Origin: CAZEDU01 sp964511185
GTDB lineage: Bacteria > Myxococcota > Myxococcia > Myxococcales > Myxococcaceae
Direction of reading: 5' to 3'
Assembly: GCA_964511185.1 (NCBI GenBank)
Contig: CAZEDU010000006.1
Coordinates: 11,362-75,361 of the forward strand
Length of the DNA: 64,000 nt
The notes under the pieces: generated by a model
The model's database searches: none
What the model was told of the DNA's origin: nothing
The model's input: only the letters and a program-made list of their open reading frames with translations
Part shown: in pieces, positions 25,541 through 34,794 of the stretch
Position numbering within the stretch: the stretch's first letter is position 1
Layout: each line of letters opens with the position of its first letter
Translations under genes and position numbers: made by a program

Positions 25541-25799
25541 CGGCCGAGCGCCGCCGATGCCGGAGCACGGTGGCGAAGCCCAACAGCGCGTTGCACAGCA
25601 GCAGCGCGTTGGTGACGACGAACACCCAGTTCCGCACCAGCACGCTGTAGACGGTGAAGCCGGCCGACGCGGTGAGCTGACCCACGAAGAGCCAGCGCGA
25701 CACGCCTTCGCTCGAGCCCTCCTTCCACTGCTTGAGGACCTGCCTGCCGAGGGTGAGCACCAAGATGAAAGAGCTCGCCCAGCCAATGGCTTCGGTCAT
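25488..25799 (-). CDS. SemiSWEET/PQ-loop-like small membrane protein
   Basis: A 103-residue protein with three hydrophobic helices. The first (IGWASSFILVLTLGRQVLKQW) and the following SEGVSRWLFVGQLTASAGFTVYS and NWVFVVTNALLLCNALLG match the layout of SemiSWEET sugar transporters, although the proline of the PQ motif is replaced (GRQ). SemiSWEETs work as dimers to let sugars cross membranes. The basic C-terminal tail runs into the end of the convergent DUF1552 gene. Confidence 0.65.
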   Translation of the reverse strand: MTEAIGWASSFILVLTLGRQVLKQWKEGSSEGVSRWLFVGQLTASAGFTVYSVLVRNWVFVVTNALLLCNALLGFATVLRHRRRSAATTGWAARRCTRGDRTY

Positions 25800-25810
25800 G
25801 CGGAGATCAT

Positions 25811-25894
25811 GGGGATTGTCCCTGGAAGGGACTGTCCCCGGAAGTGTCGAGCCATGTGCCCGGCCGCTGCTTGCGGAAAACGGGGACAGTCCCC
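25811..25894. repeat. GGGGAC-N-GTCCCC palindromic repeat, copy 4
   Basis: TTGTCCCTGGAAGGGACTGTCCCC begins the site and GGGGACAGTCCCC (25882-25894) ends it. The two palindromic units are about 45 bases apart here, rather than side by side. Confidence 0.8.
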
Positions 25895-25946
25895 TCCTTG
25901 GTCGGCGCGCGGTGAATGCTTACTCCTTTTGAAAAGGAGAGGACGC

Positions 25947-26180
25947 ATGGACCGCTGCGAAGTGTGCGGGAACGAGTACGACAAGGCGTTCAGGGTGCTG
26001 ATCGGCGACACGTCGCACGTGTTCGATTCGTTCGAGTGCGCCATCTACGCGCTCGCGCCCGAGTGCGAGCACTGCTCGGTGCGCATCGTCGGCCACGGCG
26101 TGGAGCAAGGCGGTCGCATGTTCTGCTGCGCCAGCTGCGCGAAGGCCGAAGGCGCGCACGAGGTCGTCGACCGCGCGTGA
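25947..26180 (+). CDS. Small Cys-rich zinc-ribbon/metallothionein-like protein
   Basis: A 77-residue protein starting MDRCEVCGNEYDKAF, then HVFDSFECAIYALAPECEHC, GHGVEQGGRMFCCASCAKAEG. It has nine cysteines plus histidines in CxxC and CCxxC groups, so metal binding is likely. It belongs to a conserved small bacterial family of unknown role. A good Shine-Dalgarno (AAAAGGAGAGG) precedes the ATG. It lies just before ligD on the same strand. Confidence 0.8.
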   Translation: MDRCEVCGNEYDKAFRVLIGDTSHVFDSFECAIYALAPECEHCSVRIVGHGVEQGGRMFCCASCAKAEGAHEVVDRA

Positions 26181-26224
26181 GCCGCTTGCCTCGGCGCGCG
26201 CGGACGAGGAGTCTGTCGGGCCGA

Positions 26225-28651
26225 ATGACGAAGAAGACCACGTCGGAGCGGCTCCAGCGCTACCGCGAGAAGCGCGACTTCGCCGTCACTTCGGAGCCGT
26301 CCCCGGAGGTCCCGGCGCGACTCCCGGCCGACCGGCCCACCTTCATGGTGCACAAGCACGACGCGACGCGGTTGCACTACGACCTGCGGCTCGAGATGGA
26401 CGGCGTGCTCGCGAGCTGGGCCATTCCGAAAGGGCCGACGTATGACCCGGACGTGAAGCGCTTGGCGGTGGAGACCGAGGACCACCCGCTGGCGTACGGG
26501 AGCTTCGAAGGGCGCATCCCCGACGGCGAGTACGGCGCGGGGGACTCCATCATCTGGGATCGCGGCACCTACGACACCGTTCCGCCTGGACAGGCGAGCG
26601 CGCAGCGGCAGAAAGGCCACCTGCACCTTGAGCTGTTCGGCGAGAAGCTCAGAGGGCGCTGGCACCTGGTGCGCACGCGGCCCCAGCGCGGCAAGGCGCA
26701 GTGGATCTGCTTCAAGGCGAAGGACGGCCTGGAGCGGAAGGGCTTCGACGTGGTGGCCGAGCGGCCCGAGTCGGTGCTCTCCGGGCGTCGCGTCACGCGC
26801 GGGCCAGTGACCCGGGCGTCGCTGCGCGCGCCGCACCCGGCCCCCGAGGTGTTGCTGGAGCGCGTGTGGCCGCCGATGAACGCGACGCTCGCCCAGCGGC
26901 CCGACGCGCGCGAGCGCTACGTCTACGAAGTGAAGTACGACGGCTACCGCGGGCTCGCGGCCATCTCGGGCGGGCGGGTCGCCTTTCAGTCGCGCAACGC
27001 CATCGACTTCACCGAGCGCTTCCCCCAGCTCGCCGCCGCGCTGAGACGGCTGCGCGTCGGCGAGGCGGTGCTCGACGGCGAGGTCGTCGGGCTCGACAAG
27101 GACGGCGTCTCGCACTTCCAGCTGATTCAGGAACCGGCGGCGGAGCACCGCTTCGTCGTCTTCGACCTGCTCTGGCTCGAAGGGCACGACCTGCGCGAGC
27201 AGCCGCTGGAGGAGCGACGCGAGCTGCTCGAGAGCCTGATGGCGAACGTGCCGCGGCCGCTCGAGCTGGCGCAGCGCATCGACTTGCCGCTCGCCGACGC
27301 GCTCGCCGCCGTGCGGCACATGCGGATGGAAGGGCTGATGGCCAAGCGGCGCGGCTCGAAGTACGTCGGCGCGCGCTCACGCGACTGGCTCAAGCTCAAG
27401 GTGTCCACGGCGCAGGAGGTCGCGATCGTCGGCTACACGCCCATCTCCAGCGGCAAAGAGGAGATCGGCGCGCTCCTGTTGGGGCTTTGGGAGAAAGGAC
27501 GGTTCGTCTTCGCGGGCAAGGTCGGCACCGGCTTCGACGCGAAGACGCGCAAAGGGCTCTTCGCGCGCCTGGAGCGAGACCGCGTCGACAAGCCGCAGGT
27601 CACCGGCGCGCCCCGGTTTCGGGACGCGCGGTGGGTGAAGCCCAAGCTCGTCGCGCAGGTCGCCTTCGGGGATTGGACGCGCGATGGCAAGCTGAGGCAC
27701 CCGTCCTTTCAGGGGCTCCGGGAAGACAAGTCGCCCAAGGACTGCGTGCGCGAGATGCCGAAGGAACAGAACGGGCCGCCCAGGCACGTGGTGAAGCTCA
27801 CGAGCGCGGACAAGAAGCTCTTCCCCCAGAGCGGCATCACCAAAGGCGAGATGGTCGCGTACTACCGCGAGGTCGCGCCGGTGCTGGTGCCCGCGCTCGA
27901 CCAGCGCCCCCTGGTGTTCGAGCAGTGGCCGCGAGGCATCTCTCACCCGGGCATCTACCGGCAAGGCGTGAAGGGACAGCCCGCGTGGGCGACCACCGCC
28001 GACGTCGTGCACAACAGCAAGTCGGTGAAGCACCTGGTGGTCGACCGGCCCGAGACGCTCGAGTGGATCGCCAACCAGAACGCCATCACCTTGCACGCCT
28101 GGCACAGCCACCTGCCCATGCTCGACGAGCCGGACTGGGTGCTGTTCGATCTGGATCCGCCCGATTCGGATCCGAACGCCTGGAAGAAGCTGGTGCGCAT
28201 CGCGAATGCGCTGCGGGGGATGCTCGAGGAGCTGAGCATCGAGAGCGTGCCGAAGACGTCGGGCAAGCGCGGGCTGCACGTGCTGGTGCCGCTGGCCCGC
28301 GGACACACGTATGAAGACGCGTTGAACTTCGCGATCGCGGTGACGGCGACGCTCGAGCGCGGGCTGCCGAGCCTGGCGACGACGGAGCGCGCCCTCTCGA
28401 AGCGCCGCGGGCGGCTGTACCTGGACGCGATGCAGAACGGGCGCGGCAAGACGGTGGTCGCGCCGTACTCGCTGCGGGCGGTGGAGGGGGCGACCTTCTC
28501 CGCGCCGCTCCAGTGGTCGGAGGTCACCGAGTCGCTCGACCCGAAGGCGTTCAACCTTCGAACGGCGGCGGAGCGGCTCGACCAGGTCGGCGACCTGTTC
28601 CGCCATGCCCTCGAAGGGCGGCAGCGCCTGCCTCGCTTCGCGTCCTCCTGA
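26225..28651 (+). CDS. ligD: LigD: phosphoesterase - ATP-dependent DNA ligase - polymerase
   Basis: An 808-residue protein with all three LigD modules. The 3'-phosphoesterase (residues 1-190) has FMVHKHDATRLHYDLRLEM and DGEYGAGDSIIWD. The ligase has the adenylated lysine in YEVKYDGYR (about 235), with VLDGEVVGLD and LKLKV. The AEP-type polymerase (about 540-808) has HLPMLDEPDWVLFDLDPPD, carrying the metal-binding Asp pair, and SGKRGLHVLVPL. PE-Lig-Pol is the Pseudomonas-type order. LigD repairs double-strand breaks with Ku; no ku gene is in the window. ATG at 26225. Confidence 0.96.
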   Translation: MTKKTTSERLQRYREKRDFAVTSEPSPEVPARLPADRPTFMVHKHDATRLHYDLRLEMDGVLASWAIPKGPTYDPDVKRLAVETEDHPLAYGSFEGRIPDGEYGAGDSIIWDRGTYDTVPPGQASAQRQKGHLHLELFGEKLRGRWHLVRTRPQRGKAQWICFKAKDGLERKGFDVVAERPESVLSGRRVTRGPVTRASLRAPHPAPEVLLERVWPPMNATLAQRPDARERYVYEVKYDGYRGLAAISGGRVAFQSRNAIDFTERFPQLAAALRRLRVGEAVLDGEVVGLDKDGVSHFQLIQEPAAEHRFVVFDLLWLEGHDLREQPLEERRELLESLMANVPRPLELAQRIDLPLADALAAVRHMRMEGLMAKRRGSKYVGARSRDWLKLKVSTAQEVAIVGYTPISSGKEEIGALLLGLWEKGRFVFAGKVGTGFDAKTRKGLFARLERDRVDKPQVTGAPRFRDARWVKPKLVAQVAFGDWTRDGKLRHPSFQGLREDKSPKDCVREMPKEQNGPPRHVVKLTSADKKLFPQSGITKGEMVAYYREVAPVLVPALDQRPLVFEQWPRGISHPGIYRQGVKGQPAWATTADVVHNSKSVKHLVVDRPETLEWIANQNAITLHAWHSHLPMLDEPDWVLFDLDPPDSDPNAWKKLVRIANALRGMLEELSIESVPKTSGKRGLHVLVPLARGHTYEDALNFAIAVTATLERGLPSLATTERALSKRRGRLYLDAMQNGRGKTVVAPYSLRAVEGATFSAPLQWSEVTESLDPKAFNLRTAAERLDQVGDLFRHALEGRQRLPRFASS

Positions 28652-28715
28652 GGTCCCAGGAAGCAGCGGGAATTGGCTGACGCCGGCGATGCCCTTTGCG
28701 CCGCTTGCCAAGTGG

Positions 28716-29022
28716 TCAGAGGCGAACCCGCCAGTAGCCTGGTCGTCGGCGGTTATGAGCGACGGCCAAGACACGGAACTCCTCAGGCAGCTCGATGTAG
28801 AACAGCGTGTACGGGAAACGTCGGACCGGGCAACGACGGATCTCGAACCGGCGAGATACTCTCTTAGCCAGCGGGAACGAACGAGGGCGTCGCACGATCT
28901 CACGACCGCTCTCGAACGGCGGCCACGAAGTCTGTGCCGAGGCCGGCGCGCTCTTCGTACCAGGACTCAGCAGCCGCGAGCTCTTGCTCGGCCGCCGGAT
29001 CAAGGTTGACGGGCTTGGTCAC
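28716..29022 (-). pseudogene. ParE/RelE-type toxin, frameshifted
   Basis: From a GTG at 29022 the frame reads TKPVNLDPAAEQELAAAESWYEERAGLGTDFVAA, the start of a ParE-like toxin, and then hits a stop near 28890. The neighbouring frame supplies the missing part: ESGREIVRRPRSFPLAKR and RRFPYTLFYI, ending LAVAHNRRRPGYW. One or two bases must have been lost (or the assembly has an error) at about 28918. The start overlaps the antitoxin stop by GTGA, the normal layout for this toxin family. Confidence 0.75.
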
Positions 29023-29261
29023 GTTTTCCGGCGATGCTTTGCGTCCAACTCGTCACAAGCGGCGTCCAAACTCTTGCCGCTCGTCTCGCCGCTCAGTGCC
29101 CTGGCCGCCCGCTGTTCGAGCTCGCTTGCCCACGCCTGCTCGACCGCGAGGGGATCCTCGGGCGCTGAGTCCTCCAAGCTCCTGATGAGGTCGTGCACGA
29201 GGCGACCCCGCTCGGTTGGGGGAAGTCTCAAGGCTTCATCGAGTAGGTCGCGCGGAGCCAT
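29019..29261 (-). CDS. Addiction-module antitoxin (partner of ParE-like toxin)
   Basis: An 80-residue protein: MAPRDLLDEALRLPPTERGRLVHDLIRSL, then an acidic stretch SAPEDPLAVEQAWASELEQRA. This matches the short 'putative addiction module component' antitoxins that precede ParE/RelE-like toxins. It looks intact although the toxin after it is frameshifted. The 192-base spacer upstream shows no distinct operator. Confidence 0.8.
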   Translation of the reverse strand: MAPRDLLDEALRLPPTERGRLVHDLIRSLEDSAPEDPLAVEQAWASELEQRAARALSGETSGKSLDAACDELDAKHRRKT

Positions 29262-29453
29262 GGTGAGAGCAATTTTATCATCGCCTCCGAAGCACCAGGA
29301 AGTCTCCAGGCGTGGTGCGTGGAAGACCGGGAGGTTGGGGGCAAGGAAACGTTGATTCTGGGCTGGTCGCTGAAACGCCAAGGCGACAGCCTCGGACACC
29401 CCTCCCGTCACCTTTTCGGCGCTCTCGTCGACAATACCGGTGAGAGGTTCTTC

Positions 29454-30875
29454 ATGGAGCGACCGACCGCGCCCTGCTGGCTCTTGTGTTTTGCCCTCGC
29501 CAGCTGCGCGCCCCTCGCAGCGGGCACCGAGGCCGAGCTCGAAGAAGAGGAGCACGGCAGCGGCAGCGAAGAGACCCTTCAGGCCTCGCCCGGCCCGCAG
29601 GGGGTCGTCTTCGCCGCGCCCGACGATTCGGCCACCGTGCCCCCAGTCCAGGCCGCCGACGGCAGCCTCACCTGCCCGCTGCCCGAGCCGGACTACAAGC
29701 TCATCAACGGCAAGTGCGTGCCGTCGTGCGGGCGGGCCGGCGGCAACGCCTGCACCGCGGCTGGCGCCTTCGCCTGCCAGGGTGAGCAGTCGTTCGTCTC
29801 ACACGACTGCGCGGTTTGCTGCCGAAAGTGCGACCGCGCCACGCCGCCGAGCGCGCTGCCGGTCATTCACTACTACGGCATGTTCCAGGGAGCCGACGGC
29901 AACCCCGATGACGCATTGAACACGACGCTCATCGTCCCCAACACCGAGGTCATCTTCGGGGTGGGCAGCCCCTACCTCTTCGATTCTCCGGGTTGGAGGC
30001 CGGTCCAAGGCGGCAATCTCTTGACCGGTACGTACGCGAGCTATCCCACGTGCGGCGACTTCACGCCCGAGTTCCAGAAGTGGCGCGGGCGGGGCGCGAA
30101 GCTGGGCAAGCTGCTCACCAACGAGCAGCTCGAGGCGTGGCTCGACCACGGCACCGCGGCCGACCGCATCGAGCGAATCCTCCGGTACGGCTGGGACTAC
30201 GTCGTCATCGACGAGATTGGCGGAGTCGCCTGGCGCGACTCGGGCCGCTACGGGCCGAAGGCGGTGGCGATGCTCAACCAGCTGGGCGCGCGCGGGCTCT
30301 CGAAGAAGATCATCTTTTGGGTCAACCCAACAACGACGCAGGTCTGGTACGACCCCGCCGTCCACCCGACCGGCGCGGCGGGCGAGTACAAGAAGCTGCT
30401 CGCGGCCTGCCAACAGCACTGCAAGCGCCTCGTCTGGGAGACGTACCCGCAAGACAGCACCACCTGTTCGAGCAACTGGAAGCGGTGCCTCACCACGTTC
30501 ACCGCCGTCTCGCCGGACTATGGCGCGGCGAAGTACTTGGAGTGGACGGCGAACCGGTTGAGCAACGCGCTCCAGGGAACCAACCGGGTGTCGCTCTCGG
30601 GGTTGGGGCTTGGAAACTTGAACCCGGTTCGCTACCTGAACGTCGCGCAGTGCGACCTCGTTCCCTATCGAGGCAACTGCCCTCAGAGCCCAGGCTCGGG
30701 CGGGCTCCACCGGCAGTTCTCGGTGCTGCACGGCGGCACGTTCGCCAAGTACCAGTGCGGCGTGGCGTTCTACGGCCATACCCACGCCGCGCCGACCACG
30801 AGCTGGTCGCTCGCCGACCTGGCGAACCACCTGCGCAACCTCACAAGCTGGTGGAGCACCCACGGCTGCCGCTGA
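29454..30875 (+). CDS. Secreted lipoprotein, unknown function
   Basis: A 473-residue protein with a lipoprotein signal (ALASC), an acidic low-complexity linker, then a Cys-rich stretch (residues about 78-130, with CAVCCRKC). The large C-terminal domain starts at ALPVIHYYGMF and includes GWDYVVIDEIGGVAWRDSG, SKKIIFWVNPTTTQVW and RLVWETYP. Alternating strand/helix segments with acidic residues at strand ends resemble a TIM-barrel glycoside-hydrolase-like fold, but no family is recognised. The ATG follows GAGAGG. Confidence 0.65.
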   Translation: MERPTAPCWLLCFALASCAPLAAGTEAELEEEEHGSGSEETLQASPGPQGVVFAAPDDSATVPPVQAADGSLTCPLPEPDYKLINGKCVPSCGRAGGNACTAAGAFACQGEQSFVSHDCAVCCRKCDRATPPSALPVIHYYGMFQGADGNPDDALNTTLIVPNTEVIFGVGSPYLFDSPGWRPVQGGNLLTGTYASYPTCGDFTPEFQKWRGRGAKLGKLLTNEQLEAWLDHGTAADRIERILRYGWDYVVIDEIGGVAWRDSGRYGPKAVAMLNQLGARGLSKKIIFWVNPTTTQVWYDPAVHPTGAAGEYKKLLAACQQHCKRLVWETYPQDSTTCSSNWKRCLTTFTAVSPDYGAAKYLEWTANRLSNALQGTNRVSLSGLGLGNLNPVRYLNVAQCDLVPYRGNCPQSPGSGGLHRQFSVLHGGTFAKYQCGVAFYGHTHAAPTTSWSLADLANHLRNLTSWWSTHGCR

Positions 30876-30921
30876 TGACCGCGCGTTCACCCAAGGCTGG
30901 CAAGCGCACGGGTGATCCACT

Positions 30922-31494
30922 ATGTGCATCGCCGTGCAACCGGCGACCCTCCTCGACCGAACCAGCGACAAGCGCTTCTACGTCTTCAACGCCCTGCTCT
31001 CCGCCGGCGCGCTGGCGTTCCTCACGTACATCCTGATCATCCGCGGCGGCAGCGAGGCCGCGGGCATTGACCTGCGCTTCCTGCCCGCGGTCAACGCCAG
31101 CTTCAACGCCCTCGCCGCTTCGTTCCTCATCGCCGGCTACGTCGCCATTCGCCGCCGCGCCCAGCGCGCCCACCAGTACTTCATGGTCTCCGCCTTCGCG
31201 GCGTCGGCGCTCTTCCTCGTCTGCTACCTCGCCTACCACTACGTGCACGGCGACACGAAGTACACCGGCCAGGGCCCCCTCCGCGCCGTCTACTTCTTCG
31301 TGCTGATCAGCCACGTGCTCTTGTCGATGCCGGTGGTGCCGCTCGCGCTCAGCGCCTTCTACTTCGCGGCGAAGAAGCAGTTTCAGCGGCACAAGCGGGT
31401 CACCCGCGTGCTGCTGCCGATGTGGCTCTACGTCTCGGTCACCGGTGTGGTGATTTTCTTCATGCTCCGCGGCAGCGCCCCGGCGGTTCCCTGA
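30922..31494 (+). CDS. DUF420 membrane protein (CtaM-like)
   Basis: A 190-residue protein with five membrane helices. DUF420 marks are LPAVNASFNALAASFLIAGY, RRAQRAHQYFMVSAF, AYHYVHGDTKYTG and a final FQRHKRVTRVLLPMWLYVSVTGV. Conserved histidines sit near the membrane surface. Some members (CtaM) help maturation of haem-copper oxidases; no oxidase genes are next to it. Confidence 0.85.
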   Translation: MCIAVQPATLLDRTSDKRFYVFNALLSAGALAFLTYILIIRGGSEAAGIDLRFLPAVNASFNALAASFLIAGYVAIRRRAQRAHQYFMVSAFAASALFLVCYLAYHYVHGDTKYTGQGPLRAVYFFVLISHVLLSMPVVPLALSAFYFAAKKQFQRHKRVTRVLLPMWLYVSVTGVVIFFMLRGSAPAVP

Positions 31495-31623
31495 CGGCCA
31501 CTCCGCGCGAGTGCACACCCCGTCCGCGCTCCGGCTGTACCAGACCTGGGACAGGGCGACGCCCCAACTTCCGTAATCAGGACGCGGGCTTGCTGGGCAT
31601 GGCGGTTGCTGTCTTCAGCCGCG

Positions 31624-33309
31624 ATGCGCTCGCATTCCACGACCCTGCTCGCTCTGCTCTTCGCCCTCACCGGCTGCTTCGGTGAAGGCGTCATGTCCTC
31701 CGGCGTCCGCGGCGACCTCGCCGGCGCGCCCGGAGGCCCCACGGGCGATGACATCGAGGGCGGCGGCGTCATCACCGCGGCCAAGGTCTGCACCCCCGAG
31801 GAACGCGACCCCGGCGTCACGCCGCTGCGGCGGCTCACGCGCTTCGAGTACGACCGCGTGGTGAAGGACCTGCTCGGCGTCAGCGCGACGCCGGCGCCGA
31901 ACTTCGAGCCCGAGTCGGAGCTGTTGGGCTTCGACAACGACGCGACGTTAATCATCCCGCCCGAGCTCGCCGGGCAGCAGGTGAACGCGGCCGAAGAGCT
32001 GGCCAACGCGTTCGACGTCTCGAAGGTGCTGCCGTGCGACCCGTCGCAGCTCGGCGCCGACGCCTGCGGCCTGCGCTTCATCGAACGGTTCGGCCTGCGC
32101 GCGTTCCGCCGGCCGCTCGACCCGAGCGAGGTCGACACCTACCGCAAGCTGTTCGACGCCGGCCGCGCGGGCGAGGATTTCCACGCGGGCGTGCGGCTGG
32201 TGGTGCAGGCGATGCTGCAGTCGCCCCACTTCCTCTACCGCCCCGAGGTGCGCTCGCTGGGGCAGCTCGGCGCGGTGGTCCGCCTCGACCCCTTCGAGCT
32301 CGCCTCGCGCTTGTCGTTCTTCCTCTGGAGCTCGATGCCCGACGACGAGCTGCTCGCGCAGGCCGGCGATGGACGCTTCGCTAACGCCAACGACGTCATG
32401 CGCGAGGCGCGGCGGATGCTCCAGGACCGCCGCGCGAAGGAGACGGTGCAGAAGTTCCACAAGCACTGGCTCGAGCTGCACAAGCTCGACGACCTCGCCA
32501 AGGACGCGCAGCTCTACCCGCAGTTCGCGGCGGCCAAGCCGTTGCTCCAGGAAGAGGCCGAGCGCTTCATCGAGAGCATCTTCTTCGAAGGCGGCACCGC
32601 GACCGACCTCCTCAAGGCGCCGCACACGTACCGGAACCAGGCGCTCGCGGGCTACTACGGCGAGCCCGGCCCTGCGACGAGCAACTTCGTGAAGGTGGCG
32701 ACCAACCCCACCCAGCGCGCCGGCGTGTTCGGGCTGGGCGCGTTCCTCGCGGTGCAGTCGGGCCCCGTCGCCACCTCGCCGGTGCTGCGCGGCGTCTTCG
32801 TGCGCCGGCACATGCTGTGCGGCAACCTGCCGGATCCGCCGCCCGACGCGACCGCCGCGGTGAAGCCGCCCGACCCGTCGCTCACCACGCGCGAGCGCTA
32901 CGCCCAGCACTCCACCGACCCGGCGTGCGCGGGCTGCCACAAGCTCATCGACGGCATCGGCTTCGGCTTGGAGGACTTCGACACGCTGGGTCGCCGCCGC
33001 ACCACCGAGAACAACAAGCCCATCGACGCCTCCGGCTGGTTGGTCGGCGCGGCGGAGGCGGACGGCGACTTCGTCGGCGGCGCGGGCTTGGGGCAGAAGC
33101 TCGCCGAGGCCGAGGTGGTGCGCGGCTGCATGGTCAAGCAGTGGTTCTTGTTCACCCACGGCCGCTCCGAGACGCCGCTCGACAAGTGCTCGGTGCAGCA
33201 CGTGGGCGAGCAGTGGAAGCACCACGGCTACAAGATGGAGGAGCTGCTCGTGGCGCTCACTCAGACCGACGCGTTCTTGAAGCGTCGCGTGGCGGAGGTG
33301 ACCCCATGA
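31624..33309 (+). CDS. DUF1592-type CxxCH lipoprotein (cassette 2)
   Basis: A 561-residue paralogue of the cassette 1 protein. Lipoprotein signal ends LTGC. Then RLTRFEYDRVVKDLLGV (DUF1587), FIERFGLRAFRRPLDP (DUF1595), ASRLSFFLWSSMPDDELL (DUF1592), LGAFLAVQSGPVATSPVLRG (DUF1588), CAGCH haem site with LIDGIGFGLEDFD, and a DUF1585 end. The ATG at 31624 gives a normal signal peptide; a TTG at 31606 is possible. It overlaps its DUF1552 partner by ATGA. The 129-base spacer upstream has nothing clear. Confidence 0.88.
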   Translation: MRSHSTTLLALLFALTGCFGEGVMSSGVRGDLAGAPGGPTGDDIEGGGVITAAKVCTPEERDPGVTPLRRLTRFEYDRVVKDLLGVSATPAPNFEPESELLGFDNDATLIIPPELAGQQVNAAEELANAFDVSKVLPCDPSQLGADACGLRFIERFGLRAFRRPLDPSEVDTYRKLFDAGRAGEDFHAGVRLVVQAMLQSPHFLYRPEVRSLGQLGAVVRLDPFELASRLSFFLWSSMPDDELLAQAGDGRFANANDVMREARRMLQDRRAKETVQKFHKHWLELHKLDDLAKDAQLYPQFAAAKPLLQEEAERFIESIFFEGGTATDLLKAPHTYRNQALAGYYGEPGPATSNFVKVATNPTQRAGVFGLGAFLAVQSGPVATSPVLRGVFVRRHMLCGNLPDPPPDATAAVKPPDPSLTTRERYAQHSTDPACAGCHKLIDGIGFGLEDFDTLGRRRTTENNKPIDASGWLVGAAEADGDFVGGAGLGQKLAEAEVVRGCMVKQWFLFTHGRSETPLDKCSVQHVGEQWKHHGYKMEELLVALTQTDAFLKRRVAEVTP

Positions 33310-34781
33310 AGCGTCTCTCTCGACGGACCCTGCTGCGCGGCGCCGGCGGCGTCGCCATCGCGCTGCCCTTCCTCGACGCGATGACGGCGTTCGGTCAGTC
33401 CTCGCCCAGCTTCCCCAAGCGCTTCGTCGGCATCTTCACGCCCGACGGCACGGTGACCAGCCGTTGGCGCCCGGCCGCGGTGCGCTCGGAGAGCGACTTC
33501 GATTGGGGGACCATCCTCTCGCCCCTGGGCGCGTTCCGGCGGCCCGACAACGGGCAGACCGTCTCGCTCCGCCAGCACATCATCCAGCTCGACAACCTGA
33601 CCAAGGAGCTGGGCGGCCCCGGCAGCCAACACCACAAGGGCGTGGGCTGCCACCTGACCGGCGCGCGGTTGAAGAGCTGCTCGTCGGGCCAGGCCGACTG
33701 CTTCTCGGGCGGCGGCGGCACCGTGTTCGCGTCTTGGGCGAACGGCGTCTCCATCGACCGGGAGATCATCTACAAGCTCGGGCTGCCCACCACGATGGCG
33801 TACGAGTTCGGCGTGCAGAGCTCGGGGCGCGACGTGCGCAGCACCATCACCTACGGCCTGCAGAACGGCGCGGTGTACGCCATCTTCCCCAAGGGCCCGG
33901 TACAGGCCTGGAACGACATCTTCAAGAGCTTCGCGCCGCCGAGCCCATCGACGCCGAGCGCGCCGACCACCCCCGCCGGCCCGACGCCGGAGCAGCGGCT
34001 GCGCAAGCGGCAGCTGCTCGCCATCGACGCGGTGAAGGACGACTACCAGCGGTTGCGCGCGCAGCTCGGCGCCACCGACCGGCAGAAGCTCGAAGGCCAC
34101 CTGGAGAGCGTGAACGACATCGAGAAGCGCCTCCTCGCGCTCCAGAGCACCGGCGGCGGCACCGGCACGGGCGGCGGCACGCCCGCCCCGACGAGCAGCG
34201 CGTGCGTCAAGCCGAACGCACCATCGCAGTCCGACGCGTACTACCGGGACAACGCGCGCATCATCGAAACCGGGCGGCTTCAGATGGACATGCTCGTGCT
34301 GTCCCTGGCGTGTGACCTCAAGCGCGTGGCGAGCTTCATGTGGGTCGACGGCTTTCACGAGCGCGGCTATCCCTCGCTCGGCTTCTCCGACAACCACCAC
34401 TCGCTCGCCCACGCCGACTCGCAAGACAAGCTCACCACCATCGGCCGCATGTTCGCCGAGCAGTTCGCGTACCTGGTGTGGAAGCTGTCGATGGTGCCGG
34501 AGGGCGACAAGACGCTGCTCCACAACAGCCTGGTGCTCTGGGGCGCCGAGATGGGCAACGGCGCCACGCACAGCCTGGCGAGCTCGCCCTTCCTCCTCGC
34601 CGGGAACGCCGGTGGCCAGCTCACGACCGGCCGGTACCTGACGCAGTCCTCGTCGATTCCGCACACCCGGCTGCTCATCTCGTGCCTCAACCTGATGGGC
34701 GTGCCGACCGCGCGGTTCGGCCTGTCGACGCAGAACGGCGGCAACGCGAGCCACGAGGGATTGCTGCCGAAGCTCGTGTAG
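33306..34781 (+). CDS. DUF1552 Tat-exported protein (cassette 2)
   Basis: A 491-residue protein with a Tat signal (LSRRTLLRGAGGVAIALPFL), then FTPDGTVTSRWRP, HHKGVGCHLTG, LSLACDLKRVASFMW and the C-terminal LVLWGAEMGNGATHS. A Gly/Thr/Pro-rich insert (about 285-300) is special to this copy. The gene ends 13 bases before the 283-bp repeat element. Function of the family is unknown; the tight pairing with a DUF1592 lipoprotein implies a joint extracytoplasmic role. Confidence 0.88.
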   Translation: MKRLSRRTLLRGAGGVAIALPFLDAMTAFGQSSPSFPKRFVGIFTPDGTVTSRWRPAAVRSESDFDWGTILSPLGAFRRPDNGQTVSLRQHIIQLDNLTKELGGPGSQHHKGVGCHLTGARLKSCSSGQADCFSGGGGTVFASWANGVSIDREIIYKLGLPTTMAYEFGVQSSGRDVRSTITYGLQNGAVYAIFPKGPVQAWNDIFKSFAPPSPSTPSAPTTPAGPTPEQRLRKRQLLAIDAVKDDYQRLRAQLGATDRQKLEGHLESVNDIEKRLLALQSTGGGTGTGGGTPAPTSSACVKPNAPSQSDAYYRDNARIIETGRLQMDMLVLSLACDLKRVASFMWVDGFHERGYPSLGFSDNHHSLAHADSQDKLTTIGRMFAEQFAYLVWKLSMVPEGDKTLLHNSLVLWGAEMGNGATHSLASSPFLLAGNAGGQLTTGRYLTQSSSIPHTRLLISCLNLMGVPTARFGLSTQNGGNASHEGLLPKLV

Positions 34782-34794
34782 CCCCTGCGGCTGA

